A stretch of DNA of 64,000 bases from JAITVM01 sp031551135 (GTDB lineage Bacteria > Bacillota > Clostridia > Lachnospirales > JAITVM01): positions 1 through 64,000 of the forward strand of contig JAVBOA010000016.1 in NCBI GenBank assembly GCA_031551135.1. Reading direction: 5' to 3'. The notes beneath the pieces are model-generated. The model saw nothing but the letters and a program-made list of their open reading frames with translations. It was not told the DNA's origin and ran no database searches. Shown in pieces: positions 26,301 through 35,184 of this stretch. A program made the position numbers and the translations under genes. How positions within the stretch are numbered: position 1 is the stretch's first letter; every line of letters starts with the position of its first letter.

Positions 26301-27059
26301 ATGGACCAAAGTATAGCGATTTATAAAGTTTGGGCACCGTCGGAGAATTTATGGACGGCTTGGGCAAAGCCGGTATTATTCGCGAACATCGATAGTTTTG
26401 CCGGTAGTACAGGAACAGGTGCTATTGAGATCAACGAACCAAAAATTAGTTTAAAAGAAATTAACGATGCTGCCATTATTGTTGATTTACCAGGGACTAG
26501 AAGTATAACGGATGGGCTTTCTTATGTAAAAGCGGGTTTTCGGCCGATACCTCTGTATAATTGTGTCAGCGGCTCGGGTAGAGTGATGGTTGAAGTTGGC
26601 GACTTAACAAGAGGTTTAAAATTAGGCGCTCAATATATTACGACACATAAGGATTTATTAAAAGATTCCTCACCGCCGGTTTTTTTGCTGGATTCAAACC
26701 GAATGTCAACCCGTAGCAAAGGGAGCGAGTATTTTGACAACAGATACAGTATTTTTGCACAGGACATGCCTTCGGCGAATTATTTAAAACAAAATAATAT
26801 CAATAAAATTATTTTGATAAGCGAGCATATTATGGAAGATTTATCGCATATATTGTTGCGCTATCAAGAAGCAGGGATTCAGATTTTGCTTGCCGATTCG
26901 TCCGGAGAATTAAAAGATACAAAAATAACTAAACCGGGAATGTTTAAATCGCTTTATTACCGTTTTCAAATTATTTTTGGTTTATCACGAAATCCTATCG
27001 GGGGCTTTGGGCATTTGATTAAAGTTGATACAGCTTCAAGATCTTACAGACTTGGCTGA
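26301..27059 (+). CDS. Unknown protein linked to the ATP-grasp ligase
   Basis: A 252-residue soluble protein with no signal or membrane helix. It contains IIVDLPGTRSITDGLSYVKA (about 55-75), then GSGRVMVEVGDLTRGL, a PPVFLLDSNRMS strand-loop (about 132-143), and a basic C-terminus. The alternation of strands and helices suggests an alpha/beta fold. I do not recognise the family. The gene overlaps or abuts the ligase: TTG 26292 overlaps the ligase stop; ATG 26301 has AAAGG about 10 bases upstream. It is likely co-translated with the ligase and the DUF350-like protein. Confidence 0.7.
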   Translation: MDQSIAIYKVWAPSENLWTAWAKPVLFANIDSFAGSTGTGAIEINEPKISLKEINDAAIIVDLPGTRSITDGLSYVKAGFRPIPLYNCVSGSGRVMVEVGDLTRGLKLGAQYITTHKDLLKDSSPPVFLLDSNRMSTRSKGSEYFDNRYSIFAQDMPSANYLKQNNINKIILISEHIMEDLSHILLRYQEAGIQILLADSSGELKDTKITKPGMFKSLYYRFQIIFGLSRNPIGGFGHLIKVDTASRSYRLG

Positions 27060-27061
27060 AC

Positions 27062-27307
27062 TCACGCATTGCCGGAGAAATTCTTTATTTTAGAAATTAT
27101 CTCGTCATAATATTCGGGTTTGTGCGGTAAAATGCAATTTGAGCAGGATTTCACATTTTTGATATATTCGAAATCGCCGCCGCACAAATCGCCCATCAAA
27201 TAAAGCGGACAAAAACAAAACAGACAATTAAAATCCTTTCCTTTGATTTCGTGGCAGGGGAAGTATTTACAATCAACGTTTTTAAAGTATCTATAAGAAT
27301 TATTCAT
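27062..27307 (-). CDS. Cysteine-rich small domain protein
   Basis: The 81-residue protein matches the 'cysteine-rich small domain' family (PF04071): NSYRYFKNVDCKYFPCHE, then FNCLFCFCPLY, LCGGDFEY and KSCSNCILPHKPEYYDEII. Cys and His positions suggest bound metal. Its role is unknown; relatives occur near cobamide genes, none of which is visible here. Its stop lies two bases from the stop of the convergent gene at 27059. AGAGGC lies before the ATG. Confidence 0.85.
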   Translation of the reverse strand: MNNSYRYFKNVDCKYFPCHEIKGKDFNCLFCFCPLYLMGDLCGGDFEYIKNVKSCSNCILPHKPEYYDEIISKIKNFSGNA

Positions 27308-27706
27308 ATTTGCCTCTTTTGGGAAATTTATTTGGCTTTGTGTTAGTGCAAAGCTTTTTTTATTATATACACAAATCGATTACATTTCAATCACATTTTT
27401 TGGTGAAAAAGATTGCGGATTTTGGCTGTTTTTCCAATATTTAAAAACAATTTGTAATTATTTTAAATTTTCGCTTGCATTGTTGTAATTTATATGCTAC
27501 AATATTTAAAGATTCGGCAATAAATTGTGATGGTCATATTTCTTTGTGTAAAATATCCTCCCCCCTATTGGATATTTACTTATATAGTCATCTCTTTTGG
27601 TGACATAAAGGCTATTAGGCTATACTAATAGCCTTACCCTCGTTTAAAAAACTATAGAAATATGGTTTTTTTGTTTAAAAAAATAACACCAATAATAAAA
27701 AAGGTG
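27308..27706. other. Intergenic region with one strong hairpin
   Basis: About 400 AT-rich bases holding the promoter of the Cys-rich gene. The inverted repeat AAGGCTATTA (27608-27617) with TAATAGCCTT (27626-27635) gives a perfect 10-base stem, but neither strand shows a proper T-run next to it, so its function is unclear. No ORF. Confidence 0.45.
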
Positions 27707-27710
27707 TTAT
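27676..27710 (-). terminator. Terminator of the TrpC-like gene
   Basis: On the minus strand ATAACACC pairs with GGTGTTAT (plus 27703-27710 with 27683-27690), followed by a run of seven T. The stem overlaps the TAA stop codon. Confidence 0.75.
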
Positions 27711-28471
27711 ATTTCGTCGATTCTTTCCGCTAATATTTTGTAAATTCCTTTGCGTTGTTCGGCAACGAAAAAATTTGATATAATCACGGCATCAAATCCG
27801 ATTTCTTTTATTTTTTTGATATCTCTAAAGCTGTCGATGTAGGAATGAGCTATTTTTAGTGCGCCGGCAGGCAAATATTTATACAAATCCGCAAGTTTCT
27901 CTTCATCAAAAAAATCATTATATAAATTTATACTGAAAATTTTTGCTCCGCCTTCAATTGCCAATTCGATTTCGCGTATATTTGAGGCTTCCGCTATCAC
28001 GTCGATTTGCAGACTTTTTGCTTGCTGAATAAAATGACGAATATGAGCGCGGCTTATTATCGACATAAGTAATGTTATGGCGGATGCGCCAAGCTCTTTT
28101 GCCTCAAAAATCTGGATTGGATTCACAATAATATCTCTCATTATAATCGGAATCTGAGCCGAATTATAGTATTGCGAAACAAAAGAAACATCGCCCATCA
28201 AACCATCTTCTGTGATAATGCAGAGTGCGGATGCAAATTCACTCATTTCTTTGGCATAAGAATCAAAATCAAATTCGTAATCCACAAAATCATTATACAA
28301 ATCCATTTTTTTTAATTCGCCTATTATTTTAAAACCCTTGCCTTTTATAGAATCATAGAAACTGGGAGTATTTTTAAATTTATGCGATTCCATTAATTTA
28401 GCAATTTTAAATAAATATGAGCCGTCGAGCTTCTTATTCATTTTGTTCTTTTTTAAGTCTAAGATATTCAA
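27707..28471 (-). CDS. Orphan TrpC-like TIM-barrel protein with changed active site
   Basis: The 254-residue protein aligns along most of indole-3-glycerol-phosphate synthase. It has IIGELKKM (catalytic Glu and Lys of the first motif kept), then PIIMRDIIVNPIQIFEAKEL, where the TrpC general-acid Lys of LRKDF is replaced by Arg. Next come DVIAEASNIREIE (Glu kept) and FSINLYND (Asn kept). AHSYIDSF stands where TrpC has the phosphate-binding SESGI. No other trp genes are nearby. The changes suggest a paralogue with another substrate or a weakened enzyme. AGGTG lies before the ATG. Confidence 0.7.
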   Translation of the reverse strand: MNILDLKKNKMNKKLDGSYLFKIAKLMESHKFKNTPSFYDSIKGKGFKIIGELKKMDLYNDFVDYEFDFDSYAKEMSEFASALCIITEDGLMGDVSFVSQYYNSAQIPIIMRDIIVNPIQIFEAKELGASAITLLMSIISRAHIRHFIQQAKSLQIDVIAEASNIREIELAIEGGAKIFSINLYNDFFDEEKLADLYKYLPAGALKIAHSYIDSFRDIKKIKEIGFDAVIISNFFVAEQRKGIYKILAERIDEI

Positions 28472-28786
28472 TTTTTTTCACCTCCGAACAAAGAATTAAT
28501 TAATGTATACATGTTATATATCATAAAACACGCAAAAATCTTATAGAACACAAAATAACTACAAAAAAAGTAATTTTTGCAAAAAACTTATTAAAAATAT
28601 TATTTTAAGGAATAAATAAAAATAAATCTATGGATTAAATAGATAAAAAAAATATAGTAAATCTATAATTTTTAAATATTATAACAATTTTAAAATACTT
28701 TGTAAACGATATTAATATATTTGTAAAGTATTTAAAATATTTGGCTTGAGAAATTGTTTTGAGGATAGAAGGGAAGCAAAAATACT

Positions 28787-28811
28787 AAAAAAAACCGCTG
28801 TAAGCGGTTTT
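28787..28811 (-). terminator. Terminator of the LacI-family gene
   Basis: AAAACCGCT (28791-28799) pairs with AGCGGTTTT (28803-28811). Read on the minus strand a T-run follows. Palindromic element copy 4 lies between this terminator and the regulator's stop codon. Confidence 0.75.
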
Positions 28812-28812
28812 G

Positions 28813-28926
28813 ATACTATTCTCAATATAAAGGATAGAAAAAAATATTTCATTTCGCGCTAGAAACATTGCGCGAAACGCTCCGCGGTGAAAAATTTTTT
28901 TCTACTTATCAAAATGAAAATAGTAT
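28813..28926 (+). repeat. Full-length palindromic element, copy 4
   Basis: 114 bases from ATACTATTCTC to GAAAATAGTAT with the central TTTCGCGC/GCGCGAAA stem. It starts one base after the lacI terminator hairpin. Confidence 0.88.
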
Positions 28927-28944
28927 GAGATAAGTCCATATTTT

Positions 28945-29973
28945 TTATCTGTATGCCAATTTAGAATCTTTGTGCAGATTTTTTACGGTATCACGGTTTA
29001 TAAAAATTGTACAAACTTCGGTTTTTGTAATTGTATTGCTCGGGTTTTGGATTAAATCAACAATGCGGCGAACCGCCAAACGCCCCATTTCTTGATTAGG
29101 CACACGAATTGTCGTGAGCGGCGGATATGAAATTTGGCTGAACGGCAAATCGTCAAAACCGATAACCGAAATATCATCGGGAATATGGTATCCTCGTTCT
29201 TGAAGTGCTTTCATTGCGCCAAGTGCGATAATATCATTGTCCGCGAAAAAAGCTGTCGGCAGTTTCGAGCATTTGTCCAAAAGCGAAAGCATATCTCGGT
29301 ACGCGCCGTTTATTGTTGTAGAAATAGTGAAAATATATTCATCTTTGACCGGCAATTGATTTTTTCTAAGCGCATGTTTAAAACCCATGCTTCTGTATGA
29401 AAAAGCTTTAATCCGGTAAGCTCCTCTTAAATAACCGATTTCTTTGTGACCGTTCTCGATTAAAAATTCGGTAGCTTTCCGTGCAGAATCAACATTATTG
29501 ATTAAAACAGCATTAAAAGTCATCGATTCCACCCAATTATCCAAAAGAACAACGGGAGTTTTTGCCATTTTGAAAGGCTCGATATCTTCATCTGTTATTT
29601 CTGTTCCCAAAATCACCGAAGCTGATTCGACATCCATAATCAAATCTTTAATATTTTGTTTATAATTACGGTCCCTTTGGTCGAGATTATAAATCACCAT
29701 TTCATATCTGCATTGCCTGCATTCTTGCTCAAATCCGTTTATCAGAAATGTAAAAAATGGCGTATCGTCAATTATCAAACCGTTCTTTTTAAAAATCACC
29801 AATTTTATTTTAGAAATCGAGTTTTCGTTAATATAACCGATTTCTTTGGCGACTCTGAAAATTTCCGAAACAGTTTGCTTGTTGACCCCTGCTTTATGAT
29901 TAAGCGCGTTTGAAATCGTGGCAGGCGAAAACCCTGTAATTTTACTGATATCATTTATATTGACTTTGCTCAT
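28945..29973 (-). CDS. LacI-family transcriptional regulator
   Basis: A 342-residue regulator. The N-terminal helix-turn-helix (VNINDISKITGFSPATISNA, about 3-22) is standard LacI. The effector domain (about 60-330) is the periplasmic-binding-protein type, with FADNDIIALGAMKALQERG and DISVIGFDDLPFSQI. It is transcribed divergently from the isomerase-transketolase-kinase-ABC operon, so it probably represses that operon until the sugar binds. AGAGGTG precedes the ATG. Confidence 0.92.
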   Translation of the reverse strand: MSKVNINDISKITGFSPATISNALNHKAGVNKQTVSEIFRVAKEIGYINENSISKIKLVIFKKNGLIIDDTPFFTFLINGFEQECRQCRYEMVIYNLDQRDRNYKQNIKDLIMDVESASVILGTEITDEDIEPFKMAKTPVVLLDNWVESMTFNAVLINNVDSARKATEFLIENGHKEIGYLRGAYRIKAFSYRSMGFKHALRKNQLPVKDEYIFTISTTINGAYRDMLSLLDKCSKLPTAFFADNDIIALGAMKALQERGYHIPDDISVIGFDDLPFSQISYPPLTTIRVPNQEMGRLAVRRIVDLIQNPSNTITKTEVCTIFINRDTVKNLHKDSKLAYR

Positions 29974-30432
29974 TTAACACCTCTGACATATAAAATATTT
30001 ACATAATGCTATCATAATTTTTATTTCTCGTCTATTAATCAATATCACAAATATTTTAATTATGTCGGTTTGTTTTTTAACAATATAGCTCTTTATTTTA
30101 TTATTTTTAAATCAACGCAGGATTAAATTAATCATAATTTACAAATTGAATTTAATTTTATAATACTATATAAACAAAAAATATTATATGAAAATAATTT
30201 ATATAAATATTTATATAAATATTTATATTTTTGAGCCGCAAAACTTGAAAAATTGTAAATTATATGAAATTTACTTGTGAATTATATACAAAAATTCTGA
30301 AATTATTCTTATATTTTTAATAAAAATTTGGATATTGGTAATTTATTATTGAAATTATATATAAAATATTTATAATTATATTTATAAATATTTCGACGTA
30401 ATGTATTGTGGAAAGTTTTTAGGAGGAAGAAG
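29974..30432. other. Divergent regulatory region of the sugar regulon
   Basis: 459 very AT-rich bases between lacI and the isomerase. An imperfect operator-like repeat, GTAAATT (30255-30261) with AATTTAC (30268-30274), lies about 75 bases before the -35. The repeats ATATAAATATTTATATAAAT near 30200-30227 may be only low complexity. No ORF. Confidence 0.35.
30349..30376 (+). promoter_or_regulatory. Candidate promoter of the sugar operon
   Basis: TTGAAA (30349-30354), a 16-base spacer and a perfect TATAAT (30371-30376), about 57 bases before the isomerase ATG. The region is so AT-rich that other hexamers are possible. Confidence 0.45.
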
Positions 30433-31833
30433 ATGGCGAAAATTAAAATTGGTTTTGCACCTACCAGAAGAAGTATTTTTAGCGCGCCGGACGCGATAAA
30501 ATACCGGGGATTGACCGCTGACCGTTTAAAAGAACTGGATATTGATTTTGTTGACATAATGGATATTAACGAAGAAGGACTTCTATATAATGATGACGAT
30601 ATGCAGAAAATCGCCGCCAAATTTAAAGCGGAAAAAATAGACGGTTTGTTTTTGCCGCATTGTAATTTTGGTACGGAATATGTTTGCGCCAGACTTGCCA
30701 AAGAACTCGGCGTTCCTGTTTTATTATGGGGACCATTGGATGAAAGACCGGACGAAAACGGAGTTCGCTTGAGAGATACCCAATGTGGACTTTTCGCAAC
30801 AGGAAAAGTTTTGAGACGCTTTAAAGTTCCGTTTACTTATATGACGAATTGCCGCTTGAATGATCCTGTTTTTGAAAGAGGACTGCGAGATTTTATGGCG
30901 GTTTGCAATGTTATTAAGACATTCAAAAAAATTCGTATACTTCAAATTTCCACTCGTCCTTTCGATTTTTGGACAACAATGTGCAACGAAGGCGAGCTTT
31001 TGGAAAGATTTAATATACAGCTTTCTCCTATCCCGATGCCGGAACTTACAGACAGAGTAAAAGCAGTCAAACAAGAAGGCACTGAAGTTAAAAAAGTAAT
31101 TGAGTATTGCAGAAAAAATATGGAAATTAAGATAAAAGACGACGAATTAGAAAATGTTGCCGCCTTGAAAGTTGCAATGAAAGCTCTTGCGGAAGAATAC
31201 GGCTGTAACGCCGTGGCGATTCAATGCTGGTATCAATTGCAAAAAGAAATCGGTATTATGCCTTGCGCCGCAAATTCTTTGATGAATAATGAAGGAATCC
31301 CTGTTGTCTGCGAAACCGATATTCACGGCGCGATTACTTCTTTGCTTGTGGAAGCCGCCGGAATGGACGAAAGCAGAAGCTTTTTTGCGGATTGGACGAT
31401 TAGGCATCCTGATGTTGAAAACGGCGAATTGTTGCAGCACTGCGGGCCTTGGCCGATTTCGATAGCAAAAGAAAAAGCAAAACTGACTTATCCGCTGGCC
31501 TTTGAGCATCCGGGAAGTATTACCGCCGAAGCGCGTCACGGCGAACTCACGCTTTGCAGATTCGACGGCGATAACGGCGAATATTCTTTGCTTTTAGGCA
31601 ACGCCAAAGGAATCGAAGGACCGAAATGCATGGGGACTTATATTTGGATAGAAGTTGAAAATATAAAAAGGTTGGAAGAAAAAATCGTAACAGGCCCGTA
31701 TATTCATCACTGTGTCGGTATACATAAAAATGTTGTTCCGGTTTTATACGAAGCTTGTAAATATATTGGAATCAAAGCCGATTTATATGACCCAATCGAG
31801 GAAGATGTAAAAGCTTATCTTCGTGGAGAATAA
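30433..31833 (+). CDS. Sugar isomerase, L-fucose/arabinose isomerase-like
   Basis: A 466-residue cytosolic protein of the FucI/AraA-like fold. The metal-binding residues can be placed: Glu in VVCETDIHGA, Asp in SFFADWTIRHPD and a late His in GPYIHHCVGIHKN, the Glu-Asp-His pattern of L-fucose isomerase. It is shorter than classical FucI (about 590). It should convert an aldose to the ketose used by the kinase in the same operon. AGGAGGAAG precedes ATG 30433; the frame runs 9 codons further upstream through the ribosome site. Substrate unknown: apiose-, fucose- or arabinose-type sugars are candidates. Confidence 0.75.
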   Translation: MAKIKIGFAPTRRSIFSAPDAIKYRGLTADRLKELDIDFVDIMDINEEGLLYNDDDMQKIAAKFKAEKIDGLFLPHCNFGTEYVCARLAKELGVPVLLWGPLDERPDENGVRLRDTQCGLFATGKVLRRFKVPFTYMTNCRLNDPVFERGLRDFMAVCNVIKTFKKIRILQISTRPFDFWTTMCNEGELLERFNIQLSPIPMPELTDRVKAVKQEGTEVKKVIEYCRKNMEIKIKDDELENVAALKVAMKALAEEYGCNAVAIQCWYQLQKEIGIMPCAANSLMNNEGIPVVCETDIHGAITSLLVEAAGMDESRSFFADWTIRHPDVENGELLQHCGPWPISIAKEKAKLTYPLAFEHPGSITAEARHGELTLCRFDGDNGEYSLLLGNAKGIEGPKCMGTYIWIEVENIKRLEEKIVTGPYIHHCVGIHKNVVPVLYEACKYIGIKADLYDPIEEDVKAYLRGE

Positions 31834-31860
31834 TTCTTTTTGGGAAGGAAAGGCGAAAAA

Positions 31861-32691
31861 ATGAATCTCTTAAAATGTAAATCTTTTGAACTTAGGCAAT
31901 ATGTTTTAGATTTGATTTGTAACGCAAAAGGCGGACATATCGGCGGAGATTTCAGCGTTATGGATATGCTTGTGATTCTCTATTATAAACATATGAATAT
32001 TTCGCCGGAAAATATAAATAATCCGAATCGTGATATTTTTGTTTTAAGCAAAGGTCATTCGGTAGAAGCATATTACGCTGTTTTGGCAGATAGAAATTTT
32101 TTGGATAAAGAAGATTTGATGAGCAATTTTTCTAAATTCGGCTCTAAATATATCGGACATCCGAATAATAAATTACCCGGTGTGGAAATGAACTCAGGCT
32201 CTTTGGGGCACGGTCTTCCGGTTTGTGTCGGAATGGCGCTTGCTTCCAAAAAGAAAAATATCATAAACCGTGTTTATACAATTATGGGCGACGGCGAGCT
32301 TGCGGAAGGTTCGGTTTGGGAAGGCTTCATGGCAGGAGCGCATTTTAAATTGGATAATCTTTGCGCTTTTGTTGACCGCAATAAATTGCAGATTTCCGGA
32401 AATACCGAAAATGTTATGGCGCATGAGGATTTGGAAGCACGGATAAATGCTTTCGGATGGCATGTAATCCAAGTGAACGGACATGATTTCACCGAATTGG
32501 ATGCGGCTTTGGAAGAAGCCAAAAATATAAATAAACCAACGGCGATAATCGCTAACACGATAAAAGGTTTCGGCGGCGGCGAAATCATGGAAAATAAAGT
32601 GCCTTGGCATCATAAAGTTCCGAATTCCGAAGAATATAAAATTATTTCGGAAGAGCTTTTGAGACGGAAGGAGGCGGCGGAAAATGAATAA
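31861..32691 (+). CDS. Transketolase, N-terminal subunit
   Basis: This 276-residue protein is the thiamine-diphosphate-binding half of a split transketolase. SLGHGLPVCVGMALA and the TPP motif GDGELAEGSVWEG with DRNKLQ are present. Its partner starts before it ends (8-base overlap), so the two are coupled. AAGGAAAGG lies before ATG 31861; an in-frame TTG at 31840 is less likely. Placement between isomerase and kinase says the pair works on a ketose phosphate of this pathway, not as the housekeeping enzyme. Confidence 0.92.
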   Translation: MNLLKCKSFELRQYVLDLICNAKGGHIGGDFSVMDMLVILYYKHMNISPENINNPNRDIFVLSKGHSVEAYYAVLADRNFLDKEDLMSNFSKFGSKYIGHPNNKLPGVEMNSGSLGHGLPVCVGMALASKKKNIINRVYTIMGDGELAEGSVWEGFMAGAHFKLDNLCAFVDRNKLQISGNTENVMAHEDLEARINAFGWHVIQVNGHDFTELDAALEEAKNINKPTAIIANTIKGFGGGEIMENKVPWHHKVPNSEEYKIISEELLRRKEAAENE

Positions 32692-33613
32692 TATCCCAAA
32701 TAGGCAAGCGATTTGTGAAATTCTTATGGAACATGCGAAAAACGACAAAGATATTATTGTTTTATGCAGTGATTCAAGAGGTTCAGCTTCACTTGCACCG
32801 TTCGCAGAAGCGTTTCCAGATCAGTTTTTGGAAGTAGGTATTGCTGAACAAAATTTAGTAAGCATTTCGGCAGGTCTTGCTAAATGCGGAATGAAGGCTT
32901 TTGCGGCTTCTCCGGCTTGCTTTATATCCACACGAAGTTTTGAACAGGTGAAAATTGATGTGGCTTATTCGAATACAAATGTAAAACTAATCGGCATAAG
33001 CGGTGGAATATCCTACGGCGCGCTTGGAATGAGCCATCATTCGGCGCAGGATATTGCGGCTATGTCAGCGATTCCGAATATGCGTGTTTATTTGCCAAGC
33101 GATAGGAATCAGACGAAATGCCTTATCGAGGCGCTTTTGAAAGACGAAAAACCTGCTTATATCAGAGTAGGGCGAAATGCCGTGCCCGATATTTATGACG
33201 AAAACTCGATTGAATTTGAAATAGATAAAGCAACGATTATTGAAAAAGGAACGGATATTGCGATAATTGCCTGTGGAGAAATGGTCAAACACGCTCTCGA
33301 CGCTTCGGAATTGTTGAAGGTGAAAAATATTTCTACAAGCGTGATTGATATGTATTGCGTGAAGCCGATTGATAAAAAAGCCGTAATCGAAGCGGCAGAA
33401 AACGCAAAAGCCGTAATTACGGTTGAAGAACATTCGCCGTATGGCGGTTTGGGTTCGATGGTCAGCCAAATTATTGCGGCTAATTGTCCGAAAAAAGTAA
33501 TAAATCTTTCTCTGCCGGATGAGCCGGTCATTACCGGAAATTCTCAGGAAGCTTTTGAATATTACGGATTAAACGGCGAAGGCATAGCGAAGAAAATCAT
33601 GGAGATATTGTGA
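32684..33613 (+). CDS. Transketolase, C-terminal subunit
   Basis: The 309-residue partner carries the pyrimidine-binding domain, with FLEVGIAEQNLVSISAGLA (catalytic Glu), and the C-terminal domain with VITVEEHSPYGGLGSMV. Together with the upstream subunit it makes one complete enzyme. Its TGA overlaps the ATG of the kinase (TGATG), which indicates tight coupling. Confidence 0.93.
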   Translation: MNNIPNRQAICEILMEHAKNDKDIIVLCSDSRGSASLAPFAEAFPDQFLEVGIAEQNLVSISAGLAKCGMKAFAASPACFISTRSFEQVKIDVAYSNTNVKLIGISGGISYGALGMSHHSAQDIAAMSAIPNMRVYLPSDRNQTKCLIEALLKDEKPAYIRVGRNAVPDIYDENSIEFEIDKATIIEKGTDIAIIACGEMVKHALDASELLKVKNISTSVIDMYCVKPIDKKAVIEAAENAKAVITVEEHSPYGGLGSMVSQIIAANCPKKVINLSLPDEPVITGNSQEAFEYYGLNGEGIAKKIMEIL

Positions 33614-35100
33614 TGGAAGCTTATGTTTTGGCGGTTGACCAAAGTACGCAGGGGACAAAGGCGTTATTATTCAATGATATCGGAGAAATAATCGCGCGCG
33701 AGGATTTGCCGCATGAGCAGATTATAAATGAAAAAGGCTGGGTTGAGCATAATCCGAACGAAATTTATGAAAATACTTTGAAAATCGTAAAAAAATTAAT
33801 TGAAGATTCGGGAATCGAAACGGATAAAATAAAAGCTCTGGGAATAAGCAATCAACGGGAAACGGCATTGGCGTGGAACAAAGAAACCGGGGAACCTGTA
33901 TATAATGCGATTGTTTGGCAATGCGCCAGAGCTGCGGAAATCTGTAATAATTTGAAAGATTATTCAAGCTTAATAAAAAACAATACCGGCTTGAATTTGT
34001 CATCGTATTTTTCGGCGGCGAAAATCGCGTGGATTTTGCAAAATGTAGAAGAAGCAACGGATTTAATGCAAGACGGATTATTATGCGCCGGAACAATCGA
34101 CTCTTGGCTTGTTTATAAACTTACAAAAGGCAAAGTTTTTAAAACGGATTTTTCAAATGCTTCCCGAACTCAATTGCTTAATCTTTCAGAATTAACATGG
34201 GATAAAAAGATTTGCGGATTATTCGGAATAAATTCGAACTGCCTTGCGGAAATTACAGATTCTGACGGAGATTTCGGATTTACAGATTTTGACGGACTTT
34301 TACCGAAAGCGATTCCGATAAAAGCGGTTATGGGCGATTCTCACGGAGCGCTGTTCGGTCAAGGCTGTCACGAAAAAGGCATGATAAAAGCAACTTACGG
34401 AACCGGTTCTTCGATTATGGTAAATGTCGGCGAAAAAATTTCTTTCAGCGATAGCTTGGCTTCTTCCGTGGCTTATTCCTTTGACGGGCAAGTAAATTAT
34501 GTCCTGGAAGGAAATATAAATTATACAGGCGCAGTAATTACATGGCTGAAAGATGATTTGCATTTAATTGAATCTCCAGAAGAGACCGAAGAATTGGCGA
34601 AATCGGCAAATGAAAACGATACAACTTATTTAATTCCGGCATTTTCGGGACTCTCCGCACCGTATTGGGAAAGCAAAGCAAAAGCTATGATTTGGGGAAT
34701 GACCCGCACGACGGGCAGAGCGGAAATTGTGAAAGCGGCTCTTGAATCCATTGCGTATCAAATTACAGACGTTATCGAAGAAATCAAAAATTCGTCGGGA
34801 ATTGAAATAAAAGAACTGCGTGTCGACGGCGGCCCGACCCGAAATTCATACCTTATGCAGTTTCAATCGGATATTTCGAAAATTCCGGTTTCCAGACCAA
34901 AATATGAAGAATTGTCGGCGATTGGTGTAGCTTATATGGCCGGAATCACCACAGGAATTTATCAGAAAGATGAAATATTTGCGAAAGAAATCAGAACTGT
35001 ATTTCAATCGACAATGAAAGCTGAATTGCAAGAATGTAAATATGAGAATTGGAAAAATGTTGTTAGACTTGTTATATCTGCATCTCAAAATATAAATTGA
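33613..35100 (+). CDS. FGGY-family sugar kinase
   Basis: A 495-residue kinase of the FGGY family. The first phosphate loop is VDQSTQGTKALLFN, the second ATYGTGSSIMVNVG, and the adenosine loop VDGGPTRNSYLMQFQSDI, all typical. Overall it is nearest to xylulokinase and glycerol kinase types. It should phosphorylate the ketose made by the isomerase, giving a transketolase substrate; by analogy with known systems D-apulose is one possibility. ATG 33613 overlaps the upstream stop. Confidence 0.88.
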   Translation: MEAYVLAVDQSTQGTKALLFNDIGEIIAREDLPHEQIINEKGWVEHNPNEIYENTLKIVKKLIEDSGIETDKIKALGISNQRETALAWNKETGEPVYNAIVWQCARAAEICNNLKDYSSLIKNNTGLNLSSYFSAAKIAWILQNVEEATDLMQDGLLCAGTIDSWLVYKLTKGKVFKTDFSNASRTQLLNLSELTWDKKICGLFGINSNCLAEITDSDGDFGFTDFDGLLPKAIPIKAVMGDSHGALFGQGCHEKGMIKATYGTGSSIMVNVGEKISFSDSLASSVAYSFDGQVNYVLEGNINYTGAVITWLKDDLHLIESPEETEELAKSANENDTTYLIPAFSGLSAPYWESKAKAMIWGMTRTTGRAEIVKAALESIAYQITDVIEEIKNSSGIEIKELRVDGGPTRNSYLMQFQSDISKIPVSRPKYEELSAIGVAYMAGITTGIYQKDEIFAKEIRTVFQSTMKAELQECKYENWKNVVRLVISASQNIN

Positions 35101-35184
35101 AATATTGCTAAATAAAAATAATTTGGATTTTATGGGAAAACCCATTAATCATAACGTAATTAAAACTTTGAGGAGGAAATTAAA

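Larger units (their letters stand above)
28472..28944. other. AT-rich intergenic region
   Basis: A 473-base gap: very AT-rich promoter DNA for the TrpC-like gene (28472-28780), then the lacI terminator (28787-28811) and palindromic element copy 4 (28813-28926). No ORF is convincing. Confidence 0.5.

Noticed and set aside
30200..30227. ATATAAATATTTATAT direct repeats as LacI operators
   Set aside because: They are low-complexity AT sequence without the central CG typical of LacI-family operators.
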